Source of the DNA: Mermis nigrescens
Taxonomy: Eukaryota > Nematoda > Enoplea > Mermithida > Mermithidae
Assembly: GCA_036768485.1 (NCBI GenBank)
Contig: JAVLUZ010000145.1
Location: forward strand, 19,718,706-19,782,705
DNA: 64,000 nt
Reading direction: 5' to 3'
Below the pieces are notes generated by a model, which worked only from the letters and a program-made list of their open reading frames with translations, did not search any database and was not told the origin of the DNA. Below, in pieces: positions 47,193 to 59,730 of the stretch (positions are counted from its first letter, which is position 1; each line of letters opens with the position of its first letter). The position numbers were made by a program, and so were the translations under genes.

Positions 47193-47725
47193 ATGAGAGT
47201 CTCGAACCTGATTTTTCGAACTTTTGTTTCAAAACAAAGCACAATGCTGATAAAGGCTTTTACAACTTATGTTAGGCCCATTCTTGAGTACAGCACTGTA
47301 GTTTGGAACCCCTACCTCATTAAGGACATAAATTTAGTAGAAAATGTACAACGAAGGTTCACAAAGCGATTATTCAATGATAAAACTCTATCTTATGATT
47401 TTAGATTGAAGGAATTGTGTCTCGGATGCCTAGAACTTCGACGGCTCTATTTTGATTTAAACATGGCCTATTCTATCATAAAATTTCAAGCACTGTCTTT
47501 TGAAGACTTTTTGTTCTCAATACGGGGTCAAATCATGCCACAAACCCTCGGAAACTAATTGTAAACAAATCAAATCTGAACATTAGAAAATATGAATTTT
47601 GTAATCGAATTGTTTCTGTATGGAACTCTTTGCCTGAGCATGTTATACAAGCTCCTAACTCGAAAGCGTTTATGATGAGATTGAAAACCCTTGATTTTAA
47701 TGCTTTTCTTCTGGGCCGTAAGTAA
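47193..47725 (+). mobile_element. LINE (jockey/CR1-type) ORF2 C-terminus, 5'-truncated, one frameshift
   Basis: The first frame (47193-47558) contains YVRPILEYSTVVWNPYLIKD, then VQRRFTKRLF and LELRRLYFDL: the thumb and post-RT region of jockey/CR1-type LINEs. Near 47555 the frame shifts and continues to a stop at 47723-47725 with EFCNRIVSVWNSLPEHVI and an F-LK-LD helix, the usual end of these proteins. RT and endonuclease are missing, as in the usual 5'-truncated insertions. Confidence 0.85.
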
Positions 47726-47990
47726 GCGCATTTCTAATTGGCCTTTACGTGTCCTTGTCTATCGAACTTTTTGGTCCAGATTTAATATTACTCGTATTTC
47801 GCATTAATAAAACCGTAATTTATGCACGCAGGTAGTTGTTTGGGTATCGTTTGGAATTATATAATGTATGTATCAAAAATTTTCTCGTGCAATTGAAAAA
47901 TAATACGCGTGTTTCGATGTCGATTTACTTAAATTATTTGCCCTATTTTTCGTTTGATGACAAATAAACTTTTGATTTGATTCGATTTTA
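47726..47990 (+). mobile_element. LINE 3' UTR
   Basis: Continues from the ORF2 stop to an AATAAA-type end followed by the short repeat TTTTGATTTGATTCGATTTT (about 47968-47988), a typical LINE 3' tail. Confidence 0.55.
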
Positions 47991-48080
47991 AGCATCTATA
48001 CATCGACCTGAGCATCTATACATCGACCTAAGCATCCATACCTCGATCTAAGCGGGAGCGACTTCGACCTAAGCAGCCGA
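47991..48080. repeat. CATCTATACATCGACCT(A/G)AG tandem repeat
   Basis: Four imperfect 20-mers, inverse of the units at 31700-31900 and 51400-51560. Confidence 0.7.
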
Positions 48081-50300
48081 AAACACTTTCTCACTGCATT
48101 TTCACTGATTTTCTAAAATTTATTACATTTTGAAATGCAGCTTCGTATAGCTTTGTAGATAGTGTATCTACACGGGTCGTTTACACCAACGACCAAAACG
48201 CACATTAGTGTGTTTAGTATGACCATCCGGTCTTTGAGTTCCATTTTGGCGATCCAGCCAGTTGTAGCGATCAGTTCGCAGTCGGATAGTTTCCGACAGT
48301 TAGACGTGCGGAGGCAATCCTGCCACGCAGCGTCTATTGGTTGGACCTACTTCGCTATGTGTTGCGAGGGACACACTAATGCGTTTATTTTGTGGAGCCC
48401 AAATGATTCCCCTTTTATTTCTTTACATTTAAAACATAGGCGACATGACCGCTATTCAAGTTGAGCATGTGCAGAGACCGGAAAAATCCATGCGCAAGTA
48501 GCGCACTTTTCAGTAAACAAATTATAATCCCTTTTTTCTTTCTTACTGTAATACCCCCTCAGCCATAATTAGTTCGGCTGGAGTGGCGTTAGTACGATTT
48601 CATTTTTCTGGCGTGTCTTCTTCGACTTTATGAGCGCCATAGTTTGTACATTTGTTTGGTGTATATAAAAGCTAGAAAACCAACTGCCTAGAGTTGCATT
48701 ATAACGCAGGTAGTTTGGGAATTGGATCGGCCGGCCTCGACTTTCCTATCGCCGGATTATTTTGGGTAAAACCTTTTCGTTATATATTTTCATCAAAATT
48801 CCACAATCCTTTTCGAACCAAAAAATTATAAAAATTATTACATAATTTTTATAGATGATGACAGCCCGGACTAGAGCTCTTTGTTGTTGCAATTTAGGTA
48901 CAGAGTGCTATTGGAACCGAAATTTATAAGTAGTTTCGCCATAGGTAATTTGGCGCGAAACCTTTTCAATTCTTTTCGCGAAAAATTATTCTTTTGGTCT
49001 AAAAAGATCCAAGGACCTAGGGCAAATACCGGGGTTATCTAATTACTCTTGTGTTAGGATCTGCGGTCGGCATCTCCGTCCCATAATCTCCATAAGTACC
49101 GGACCAGTTACGTCCATGAAGATTTTAGGTAATAAGTATTTAGGGTCATTTGGAAAAGTGCAGGTGAATTGCCGCAGTTCCTATCCAGCGCTAGTTGTAG
49201 CAAAGGTACTTAGGTAAGCCCCGAAGGTACTTATTGGGGTTCGTTGCTTTGGTAGTTGTTGTGTGTTGGGTATCTTCCCGACGGCGTGCTGTCGGTTTAG
49301 CTATCCGTACATACTTCAAGTACTTAATCAGCAAACTCGTTTGCGCGCGCTAAGACAACTCCAAGGTAACTAAAGCCCAAAAGTTACAGCTTCAACATGG
49401 TAAAATAATTGAGCCCTTTAAGAGAAAGAGAATTAAATTTTTTTCAAATGATGTATATTTTGTTTCTCACAGTTGTTCCTACAGTAATTTATCAAAACCA
49501 TACAAAACCACTAATGAAGCTAAAGTGTCAGATATAGTTTTTTGAGTTAACTTCAAGAACCACTTAACCGATTTCGAAACTATAAAGTTTTCTGGATATA
49601 AAGCAAAAAATGAAACTATTTTGCCAAAAAGCTTTCAATTTGTTATAACTACAGTATAACACAAAGCAAAAATAGCTGAAATTTCAACATGGCCGCATTT
49701 TTTACTAGTTTGTTACATTATGCTGAAAACTGGCAAGAATGTTCATTTTTTGGTTTTTCTTCTAAACCCGCCGTTCACTCTACAAACGCGTTTTGAATTT
49801 TTTCCAATATGGCTGCCCCCATAAGCTATGCTTATTAGGCGCTACAGATTGTCAGATTTGTTAGATTACATTGTTAGATTAATTTAAAAAACCATTGTTG
49901 TACGCTGAAAACGCAATGGCGTCATTTAAGCAGAAACTTGAATTTTCACATATCTAATGAAGTAAAATGACAGAAAAAAACATGCAAAAAATTGTTTTTT
50001 CAAATTTAAAAATTTTCAAACAAAAAATGTTTTTTGCTTCCGCGCAATAAAGGTTATTTTTTCGTAATCAGCAAGATTGAAAATGTCAGATAAATATGTT
50101 TTTAGCCCAAATTCGGAACATCTTGGTAAACTGTAAAATACCCTAAATATGCACGAGAGTCAGATTCAAATGCGAAAGGCCAGCGCGAACAGGCAGAAGG
50201 ATTAGAGGTCGAATTCATCCTTGTGGTACATCAATCGGAGATCCGAAATGTCCGATAATATCGTACTAAGTTGAGAAGTTAATATAGGGCACAGTCGACT
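48081..50300. other. 2.2 kb without a recognisable gene
   Basis: A TATATAAAAGC at about 48660 is followed 30-40 bases later by possible start sequence, so 48540-49050 could be an LTR or promoter, but I found no partner. 49450-49700 is a diverged inverse of 56690-56850 (shared GAAACTATTTTGCCAAAAA and CTACAGTATA). Confidence 0.3.
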
Positions 50301-51790
50301 AAAGTTAATAATATGGTACATTTAGAAAAGGAGCAAAACGAATACGGAATGCCAAAATTTTTGTGCCAAACTGGTAGAACATGATAATTTGGAGCGCGGA
50401 AAAAAAATTTGGTGAAAATCTGAGCCATACTTGCAAAGTTGCAGGCAACTGTCGATTTGAGTGTTGGGTGGGACGATTAAACGGCTCGATCCAAGGACTT
50501 ACACATTTGTCAGAAATAAATAATATGGGCTGAAATTATGGAAGGAAGCATAGCAATGAAGGCGAAACAAGAAAAAAGGCGCGGAAAGTTGTTTGAAGTT
50601 TTAAAAAACTTTAAAAAAAATTTCATTTTTTTTGCATGTTTTTTCGGTTTTACTTGATAAGATAAAGGAAAATCTAAGTTTTTGCTTCTAGTATACTTAG
50701 GCTTAGGCTTAGTATATCTGAGAAGGTATTTTAAGCTGCTTAGGTCGAGGTCGCGGCTAATATTGAGAATAAGGTGACCTCCTAGAAATTAACTTTGCAT
50801 GGATGATTTAATCTAATTAAGGGTCAAGGAATTCAAATCTGAAAGAATTAGGTGTCGGTCGGCATAATTGACCGAGTTACAGGCTGTTGAACTTCATGTG
50901 TTTAAGGATAAGAAATTAATTGAGACGAACTGGGCTATTCTCAATATTGCCGTTTTTACTTCTATTATACTTAGGCTTAGGCTTAGTATATCTGAAAAGG
51001 TGTTTAAAGCTGCTTAGGTCGAGGTCGCTCCCGCTCAGGTCGATGTATAGATGCTTAGGTCTTAGTATATCTTAAAAGGTGTTTAAAGCTGCTTAGGTCG
51101 AGGTCGCTCCCGCTCAGGTCGATGTATAGATGCTAATACTTTAAGTACAAATTTTCAAAAAAACGTGATGTTATGCCTTTTCAAGCAATAATCTATAACG
51201 TAGATGTTGAAAACACGATCTGTCACCCATGAGAGTGAAAAAATCTTTAACAAAAATTTTTTTCGAAATTTTTTTTCACTCACATGGTTTTCCGACAGTT
51301 TTTTCGACCTCTAAAATAAAGATTATTGTTTGAAAAGGCATAAAATCACGTTTTTTTGAAAATTTGACAAGGTCACCTTATTCTCAATATACTCGAGGTC
51401 GCTCCTGCTCAGGTCAATGTATAGATGCTTAGGTCGATGTTAGATGCTTAGGTCGATGTATACATAGATGCATAGGTCGATGTATAGATGCTTAGGAGGT
51501 AGATGTATAGATGCTTACATAGGTCGATGTATAGATGCTTATATCGACGTAAATTGGGTATCTACATGTGATCCTGCATTCAGCTATTTGAATCTTCAAA
51601 TAATTAGGTCGAGTAGATGCTTGCGTAGGTCGAGAAGAGGCTAATTAAGTAAACCCATAGCTTTTGTAATATTGATCATATGTAGACGGATGAACATTTT
51701 TTCCGCGCTTTCTTTCAACATGTTTTAAGTACTGAGCAAAAAAATCCGCTCTTCTGAAGTTTATTTTATAGTATCTTTTCTTAATTTACC
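50301..51790. repeat. Dispersed repeat copy 2, interrupted by inverted-repeat insertions
   Basis: Matches 31275-32070 on both sides of a roughly 630-bp insertion at 50761-51391. Confidence 0.75.
50761..51391. mobile_element. Nested elements with TATTGAGAATAAGGTGACCT ends
   Basis: The left edge is TATTGAGAATAAGGTGACCT; the right edge is its inverse. Within it, TATTCTCAATA near 50936-50946 closes a first 186-bp element, then host repeat resumes twice, then a foldback of 46-bp near-perfect arms (51151-51196 against 51317-51366 region) follows. At least two related insertions are stacked, the second with a damaged left arm. Confidence 0.6.
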
Positions 51791-53940
51791 CGAAAAATTG
51801 CTCCCAATTATTAAGGCAATGATATGCCAAAAAACTAATATCACAATAGAATAACGGATGTTTTCGAGCTAAAAGCAATTTTTCACTCAATTCGCCCGTC
51901 CTTATTTTCTAAAACATTGCCTAACAATTCAAAGCATTTAACGTAAACGTTTCTATGTCCGGAACTTATGTACTCCTGCATTATTAATTTTGACCGAATT
52001 TATCCCATGATCTTAAAAAGTTACATGACTTTCAATTTTCAATTTCCTAACTTTATATGTATAGAATATACTAAATTGTTTTGCTTAATATTTCACCTGG
52101 TCGCACTCGCATGTTACAACCGTTCGGTTTATCATTGCTCACGGATCAAAAGTTGAAAATGTAAAGATCCCCAGCTCGCCCTGCTATAAAAGTCCAAATC
52201 TGATGACTTGTCGTTGATGTGATTGGGTATAATATAGAACTTTAAATCGAACAATGTTTTGTGTGATGTTATGAATAAAATCCTGCTTCGAAAACAACCA
52301 TGTCAATGCCAAGAAGACTGAATCTCATAATTGAGTAAAGATTATTAGTAAACTACAGAGTATGATGTAATCAGAAAGCATTTTAAGACAACGAAATTGT
52401 AAAAAAGTTGTTGGATAATAAGTTGGGTACTCACATTGCGGAATTGGATTTTAGAAGTTGATTATTTCCGTCTATCATTTTGAAAAACAATTACTATTTT
52501 CTCATTTCAAAAATTGATTTTTATCCCCATAGCTCGATATATTGTAGAATATCGCCACAGCTACGATATTGGCTCAGAATATTTTTTATACATTTCAAAT
52601 TTTTTCAAAAATCTCAACCCTGCTATGACCAACACGGTGAACTCCCTTCACCGGGCATGTTTATTGGTAAAATTTGAAACAAATAGCTCATTCTATGAAA
52701 TAAAATTGCAGGCGTCTGTTAAGATGCCCTTTCTGCACGTTTTTTGCTTTAAACCTTTACAGATAAGCTTTTTTAACATCCGTTTTTCAGCATCTTTTAA
52801 ATTTTTTTGTGTAATGGCTACGATGAAAAGCATGCTACATTGGATGAGTGTCTTCCGCATTTACTGTAGTCCCCTAATCGAAAACTGAAATATTGATGGT
52901 TGTTCGATTTGGTTCGGCTAACTGCTTGGTGGCGATGGCGTGCATGAGGCTGCTCAGTGCGCTTGGATGCGGTGCAGTAATTCAGCTGCCGAGATAATTG
53001 GTAGTGGGGTTTTCATTTCTATGCTCTAGATAAACAGGTTGAATGAGTTGTGATTGACTCGCTTGGTTTACATTGACATGACCAATTTTTGCTTTGGTCT
53101 CCATTTTTTATGAATAAAAAAGAAGCTAGAAGTGTTTCAGTCGTCTGAAAATTCCAAAATTTCTCAATTCTGACAATCAGTGGTGCGAGGGATGGAAGCA
53201 GTGACGCGTCTTAAAACATGGACAGCCCACAATATCTATTTATTATGCTACAGTAATTAAATGCACAGGTTGCAAAATCTGGACAGACCGTAAAATGTGG
53301 TTATAAGCCATTTTGCGTGCAACCGATAAACCAGACAGCCCATAGAATCACATTTGTAACTACGACAGTTACACGTTAAGAACTTTTATATGAACTCTAT
53401 TCAAACATTTTGCCATCAGTTCGCAAAGCTAACCGATGACACAGTATTGTAAATGTAGGGGTTCGCACTGGGTCTACTAAATCGACGCAGATACGAGCAC
53501 ACCTGACATTTGCCTTTGGGACTTACTTACGTAGGTACTTAAGCTGCTCTTAGCGCTGGTCCCAATCAGCGTAGTCACTGAATAACTTCTATTCTCTGGA
53601 CCCTTGTAGACCTACGGCTTTGACTTCCTCAGTCCTGATATTGCTTACTGCACTTTCGTCGGGAGTCTTAGCAGCTACGCCCTAGATCCTAGAGTACCTA
53701 CCTAAATTCCGGAATTGCCGCAAGGTCAGTTGACCTAACACAACCCAGCTCAAGTTGATAAATTAAATTGTTTTCAAAGTTTACACTTGTTGCGAAATGT
53801 TTTTGGTTCCTAATTTACGTAGCACAATAAAATTTGAAAACAACACCAATGAGCTCTAAGCTAATCAATTATCATAAATAATTGAATAAGATTTTTGACC
53901 AATTTTAGGGTTGAGAAAAGAATATTAAATTTCGAACAAA
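51791..53940. other. 2.1 kb without a recognisable gene
   Basis: Open frames at 51968-52156 and 52514-52888 show no family features. No element ends recognised. Confidence 0.3.
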
Positions 53941-54506
53941 ATACACAATCAAAAATATTCATCTTTCCAATCCACCAAAATAATAGAAGTCCTCGACGCA
54001 GGGAAAGCCGGCCTACCTCACCCTCGGTATAGCAAACCCTTGGGTGGGTTTTATGATTTTATTTGAGTATGTACACACGGCAGTAGCCGGGAAATGAAAA
54101 CAAAATATCACTAAGGATAAAACAAGCGAGACGAAGATTTCATCAAAACGCAACTAACTACTATCCCATCACGGGATCATTACAGTAAAACGAAAACTTA
54201 AGACAAATTATCATTAGACAAGATTACTTTTATCAATTAGAATATTCTAGAATACGATAAACAGTAACAAGTTAAACAATTACTAGTAGCATATACTTAA
54301 TTCTATTTTACCGCACAAGTATCTAATTGATTTTGTAATAAAAATTAGGGATTAAATTGAGAACTGAAGGCATAGCCACGAGCTCACCCATCGCGCAGAT
54401 GTCTACTCGCAATCGGCAATGTTAACCGGTACAGTACCAAGCTGTTGTTGGATGGCACATGCAAACTGATAGCACGAGTTCGCACCATGTAACTCTCGCA
54501 CTTACA
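53941..54506 (-). mobile_element. Possible 3' LTR of the Gypsy-like element
   Basis: On the minus strand a purine tract GTGGAGGAG (54515-54507) is followed by TGTAAGTGCGAGAG, a common LTR start, and an AATAAA lies about 445 bases further on (about 54063-54058). The inner edge could not be fixed and the 5' LTR is outside the window, so no LTR pair can be compared. Confidence 0.3.
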
Positions 54507-54569
54507 CTCCTCCACGTTTCGAAAAAAAATCAAAACATAGTAGCGAATTTTTTTGGGGGCTACTAGCGC

Positions 54570-55070
54570 CTACAAAGCCACAACATGAGTGAACGGAAAA
54601 ATAAAATAACAAAATAATAATAATATGAGTTGATGGCCACTGTTCGCGCTCAACAACACTCTCAACGAAGTTAATTCCTGCTTCAGCTCATCAACTTGCT
54701 TGAACAACTCTTCCTTCTTTTTCCACGAAGTTCTTGCGCTCGAAGTTGTACCTTTTTGCACGAAAACTTCGGCGACCTTGGCCTTCATTCAGTTCCCGGG
54801 TAATGGAAATTTTTGAATTGAAAAAGTTTGTAGATTGGGTAAACCCCTTGTCCATTAAAGAATTAAGATATGTTAATAGTAACACCGCTAAATGAGCAAT
54901 TATTTTAAGGCACGAGATTATAAGGCAAGTAAGAGCAATTATGCATGAGCAAAAAATTAAAGGCATAGACGAAAAATTAAAACACGAGGTAAATTTACAA
55001 CGAGGAATGCAATTATGCAAGAATGATGAGAAAATAGCACCAGAAATCAAGAAATTACAATGATAAATGA
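54570..55070. other. Ambiguous short coding-like stretches on both strands
   Basis: Minus strand: 54570-54788 gives a coiled-coil-like WKKKEELFKQVDELKQELTS and a hydrophobic end. Plus strand: 54802-55064 is open apart from one TGA and ends IKGIDEKLKHEVNLQRGMQL. They overlap only in neighbourhood. Neither is recognised. Confidence 0.2.
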
Positions 55071-55391
55071 ACGCAAAAAAATGTCACACAAAAAAGAAAA
55101 TAACATGATGCAAAAAAGTCCGGGAATCCACATCCGGAAAAACGAAAAACGATTTGCTGGTCGAGACAACGGCTGGCGCAGAGTTTATAACTTCCAAACT
55201 TCAAAGTTCAATAGCGAATCCTTATAATCGGGCTTTGTCGACGCCGGGATTTGCTGCAGCAATGCAGTAAAAATTTGCAGTCCGAGTCCGTATCACGTGC
55301 GCATGTTCAAACAATCCCTATTCTGATACATGGCATGTGGCATGCACATATAAAAGCGTTACCACGTAAATCTACGATGTGGATTGATAGG

Positions 55392-56023
55392 TCAATCATC
55401 ATCCTCGTCATCCTCAGAGTCGGTGTAAGAACACAGAGACTGAGCCCTGATGGCATAAGGCTCTGGAGTAAAACCATACAGAATGGCCACAAGGTAATTC
55501 TTGCAAACGTTCCTTGGATTGAGGAACAGGCCACGGCTGTGTGTAATAAAGGCTCTTGTCAAGGTAGGTGGCTGTGGATAGACCTGACTGGCTTCGCAAT
55601 TTGGGTATGGCGTCGGATAAAACAATTGATCCTGCTGTTGACGCGGGCGTGATTGCTGAGCAAACCTGATGAGTCGCGTTTGATTGCGACTTTGGCAAAA
55701 CTTGCGTGGCTGCTGCTGCTGCAAGCGCGACATATAGTCCAGCATGAAGTCTGCGAATACGATTCGGAACGCTGAGTGCATAACCCGAATACTGTTTTGG
55801 CTGCGTCTGGAGTCTGCAGGACGCGATTGTATTTGTGAATATGGTTTGTTTGTGAATGTGATTGTGAACGCGGTTGCAATTGGGAGTGCAATTGCCTGGA
55901 CGATTGCAGAGCTTGCTGCCTAGCGCCGCCTCTGTGGCTCGCACTCGCTTGCAGTTTTACACGCACTTCTGCTCGGACAAGCCGTTTCACACACGCTCTT
56001 TCTAAATTGCTTAAATGGCGCAA
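55392..56023 (-). pseudogene. Q-rich coding-like region with acidic C-terminus
   Basis: The frame 55392-55781 reads FADFMLDYMSRLQQQQPRKF, QSRPRQQQDQ and ends SYTDSEDDEDDD, an ordinary-looking protein end. Upstream frames to 56023 are Q/S-rich and shifted. It may be the C-terminal part of the broken frame at 57063-59492, separated by a repeat at about 56050-57000. No family recognised. Confidence 0.3.
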
Positions 56024-56049
56024 GGTGCGCTACGATTTTGTGTCATAGA

Positions 56050-57000
56050 ATTTGTTTAATCGCCGACAGTGCTCGTCTTCAGGCATTGCATGAATTCCTG
56101 ACGCAACAGTAAGCTGAAACGGGGCAACGCAGACGTCGTCACTTGCCGCTGTATCTCGGAAGCTACATTGTTTTCACTATACAATGAATAATTTTGAGGT
56201 TTTTGAACTTCCCTGTACGAACTAGACAGATTCGGAACATGACACATAGCTCATTAGGAAGAACATTGAATTTTCTAGCTATTTACCGAAAAAAATTTTG
56301 AAATATGCCAGAAACTCAAAAAATAATAGCTGAAAACATCAAAAGCTACAGTATGACAGCCTTCCTGGTGGCCATATTGAAAAACCGGAATTCTTTAGTA
56401 AATCAAACAAGTAGGATATCATTCGAACGGGCTTTTTCTGGGCTTTCTAAAATGAGCTAAAACTTCTGAAAATATGAAAACTAGCGCGAGTAAAATGCAT
56501 AACTTACGGGGGCAGCCATATTGGAAAAAAATTGAATTGATAATGCAGGACGAACTATTCTGAAAAACGAAAAAGAAAAAGGGGTGAAATTTAGAGCACA
56601 AAAATATCTAACTATTCTGCTATTTTTTAAAATATTAAACTTAAGCTGTATACTGTAGTGACCAAGCAAAGTTTGAGCACTTTTTCGAGCATAACATACT
56701 GTAGACATAAGCTAGCGATACTTTTTTGGCAAAATAGTTTCATTTCAAAATTGTACATCTAAAACACTTTATTTCATGAAAATCCGTTCAGTGGTTCTCA
56801 AGATTCATCTCAAAAAACCTCATTTCACTGAAGTGAGTTATTCAATGGTGAGCAGGTTCATCACCTTTGACCGACTGTCAAACTGTAGGCATGTTATGAC
56901 ATGAAACATGGACTAATTTTTGAGCAAGCTGAATGAATTGTGATCATGTATTGTATTTATTTTTATAGCAAATACTAGCGGATCAAAAGTTATACCATAA
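56050..57000. repeat. Repeat insertion between two coding-like regions
   Basis: The minus strand of 56690-56850 matches 49500-49660. The rest is AT-rich without genes. Confidence 0.5.
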
Positions 57001-57062
57001 TGTACTCAAATTCTCAAATTGTGTGAAAAACGACAGAAGCGGAGCGCTTCCCTTCTCGCTGT

Positions 57063-59492
57063 TCAATAACCATGCACGATTTTCGCATTGCAATTTGAGC
57101 TGGTATGCGACAGATCAATGTCTTGCCTTTGGTGCTTCGCCGTGGACCCTCGTGGGTCTTCGGCGAAGAGGCTTGACGTTTTCGCGTCGTTTTGGTTCCA
57201 GACTGCAATAGCTGTCTGTCTCTTGCGGATTTTGTCTAAATCCGCCTGCAATTTATGTTTCAGGTAGTAGGCCAATCGTTGCAACCTTTGTACCAGATCG
57301 AACTGAATCAGGACAACAATTTCTAAGTCAGTTTGAAGACAAATGGTCCAAATTTTGCGATGCAGATTGGCTCGGTTTATGCCTTCAGCCAATTCCGCGA
57401 ACTCCAGAAAGCTTTGACTGGCGCCAGCATGTATGATGGGCCGAGCAAATCACACGCAGTATGCGACATAGTTGTTCCACCATACGCCGTGCATATGCCA
57501 GAATCGGGCGTAGGCATCTGGTGTTGAGAAACTGGCAACAAACGGTACTCCGCCTTCGATTCCGCTTGGAATTTGCAGAAATTTTTGAGAACATCGAATA
57601 TTTGCCACATAGTGACCAGTGACCCGGTGCCATATGATCATGTGCAGGGAACACTCGATGCGGCAATACTTCAGGTCAAATGTTTTGTGCCTGGTTATTT
57701 GTTACTGCACTTGGTGGTTCGAGATACTGGTGATTGACCAAGTACTCTAACAGAACTTCGCACAACATCATTCTGGTTGTTATGAAAAAACGATTTTGCA
57801 CAAAATAATTGTCCGAGGTAATACAGACATTGGAACATGCTTGGCTGCATGATAAAACGCGGCAATGGTCTGTGGTCAGCCGCTATCGCGGGTTGCGCAA
57901 TTGCTGACAGAACCAACGGGCAACTGAGGTGCAACAGAGGCAGACGAACGTTGCAAATGGATTGTGAAAACGTTGTAGTAGTGCAGTTGTACCGCATCTA
58001 AAAACTTGTCGCACATAGTATTTCCTTCTCTGTCACGTAGCCAGGTGCGTAAATTGTGCAAAACATCAGGGACAATGTAGCACGGCGGGTTGTGAGCTAA
58101 TGTTTTGACCATTTGGAAAAAGTGTGCCATATAGCGGAGTGTGATTGCTCAGCGCAATAACTTGTTTGGCTGATGCATTTTCACTGAACAACTTTAACAG
58201 GTGGTGGTGGTGTTGTTCCATATATCTGGCGGTATATTTTGAGATGCCAGATGTCTGTAAGTACACATTAGCGTCCAATATGCCTGCCGATTTGGCGGTG
58301 AAGTTGGTGCAGAAAACATGGTGCCAAGTTGCGTTCCAACCAGCGACGGCAACGTAACTTTGCGGCGTGATGGCGCGGTTTGCGACGCGACTTGCGTTGA
58401 TAGCGCAGCTTGCAACACCTCTTGGGGCGGCAGCGTAGGTTGCCTTTGCGGTGGCAAAGTCATAATTTCGGTCATTGTGAAGTCCATCATATGTAGAGGG
58501 ATGGCCTTTTTGTCCCAATTAGATTGCTGTGCTGGGAAAGGAAACAATCCGCAGCACCTGGCAATGCCTGTGACAGAGTCGCGAATGATTGCAAAGCAAT
58601 CATTTGTGTTAGGGCGACGGACAACGCTGGTAGGGTTAAAATGCGTCCTGTTCACAGGAGGGCAATAACGTTGCCTGCTCAGTGGTCACTGATGGTTCAA
58701 TTCCAACCATCGGAGTTTCGACTTGCGGCTTGGCTTGTGGAAGCAGTCACAGTGGCTGGCGTGGAGATGTGATAGTCACAACGGTGGCTGGTTCAGGGAA
58801 CAGTTGTCCTGCGTCAGGTCATGACACACTAGCCATACGTCCATGAGGGACGTTGCTAGCAACTGGTTGAACTCAAACGGAGGCGTAGGAAAACATGACA
58901 CATCCCAGGAAAAGATATGGCGCTGAGCGCTAGCCAGCATTATATAACAGACAAAAGGCCCGTTTTTGTCCGGATACGTGGGACAAATTTGTTTGAAATG
59001 CTCTTCCCAGTCCATAAATTTCATGTCTTTTTGGTCATTTACAAACTCTGAATCAAAGCCCAAGAACAGTTTGCCATTTATTAAGTTTGAAGGCGGGAAA
59101 AGCGCAAGCATGGCCTCAAAGAATTTTTGTTTATTGGTGACAAGCACAGTTGGGAGTATTTTCCAGATTGGCACGCGTAGCGTAGCCTGCGGTAGACACC
59201 CAAAAGTGTCTGCTCACCAAAGTTCTTGGTTATTTACACGTTTTTTATAATACTTAGCTTTGTTGCGCTCATACTTTATTGTTTGTATACCAAGTGCTTC
59301 CAAATCCACAACGACGTCATCATCATTTTGCAGCAATTGGTTTGGGAAGTTCAACCACCGTGAGGCAGCCACTTCCCCATTGCCGCGCAAAACTCATCTA
59401 GGTTTGTTGGGTCGCGGCCTTGATATGAAAATCGTTGACCAGCTGAATCCAAGAGCGCTGCTTTGCTAGGGGCATCTTCATCAGCCATGGGT
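57063..59492 (-). pseudogene. Unidentified long reading frame downstream of integrase, with DEDD 3'-5' exonuclease-like start
   Basis: At least six frame changes. It opens after an acceptor-like TTTTCCCTTTTGCAG (AG 59494-59493) with ATG 59488. After about 100 residues comes VTNKQKFFEAMLALF, LGFDSEFV (DxE, exo I) and, about 75 residues on, VCHDLTQD (exo II-like), in the order seen in RNase D/WRN-type exonucleases; no exo III was found. Then an S/T/P-rich linker (TSTPATVTAST, PPQRQPTLPPQ), then segments such as WNATWHHVFCTNF, KYTARYMEQHHHHLLKLF, YIVPDVLHNLRTWLRDREGN, GGVPFVASFSTPDAYARFWH and, at the end, LQRLAYYLKHKLQADLDKIR. Position suggests an env-like third ORF of the retroelement, but content is not env-like (no signal peptide or fusion features). 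It could be a separate broken gene. Confidence 0.4.
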
Positions 59493-59730
59493 CTGCAAAA
59501 GGGAAAACATCAGATAATGGTACTGCATGTGCAGTTTTAGAGCCATTTAACAATTATACTGGCGTGCAGTCCCTTAATTTTTTCTCCCTGCCCGGTAAGT
59601 CCAGAAAACTTATCACTACAGCCGGGGCAAGAGGGTGGTGTGGTAATTTTACCAAAACAAAATCACCAGGGACATATGCGTGCTTTTTGGCGATTAAGTC
59701 CGAGTATGGTAGTTTGGGCTCTGGTAGCAG
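59431..59730 (-). pseudogene. PWWP-like segment directly downstream of, and in frame with, integrase
   Basis: After the integrase stop (TGA 59731-59733) the same frame continues: YVPGDFVLVKLP, then HHPLAPAVVIS, an acidic/basic loop, a second stop (TAA 59554-59556), then LLNGSKTAHAVPLSDVFPF. This follows the PWWP fold pattern (GDxVxxK, [P-W-W-P]A.V, then V.FFG...A.V....L.PF), with PLAP in place of PWWP. PWWP domains bind methylated histone tails and DNA. In chromoviruses a chromodomain sits at this place behind integrase, so a chromatin-targeting role is plausible but inferred. The aromatic cage is not obvious. Confidence 0.4.

Noticed and set aside
48162..48464. 100-codon plus-strand frame
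   Set aside because: No domain; neither strand gives a convincing protein and no splice or promoter signals fit.
48540..49380. Solo LTR with TATA box and TGTGTTAGG words, compared with the inverse of 53460-53760
   Set aside because: Similarity was limited to short words; no shared long sequence, polypurine tract or target duplication.
55251..55652. Plus-strand 133-codon frame
   Set aside because: It is the antisense of a more protein-like minus-strand frame with a Q-rich centre and an acidic end.
58318..58668. Plus-strand 116-codon frame
   Set aside because: It is antisense to the broken minus-strand frame and has an unlikely Cys/Gly-rich composition.
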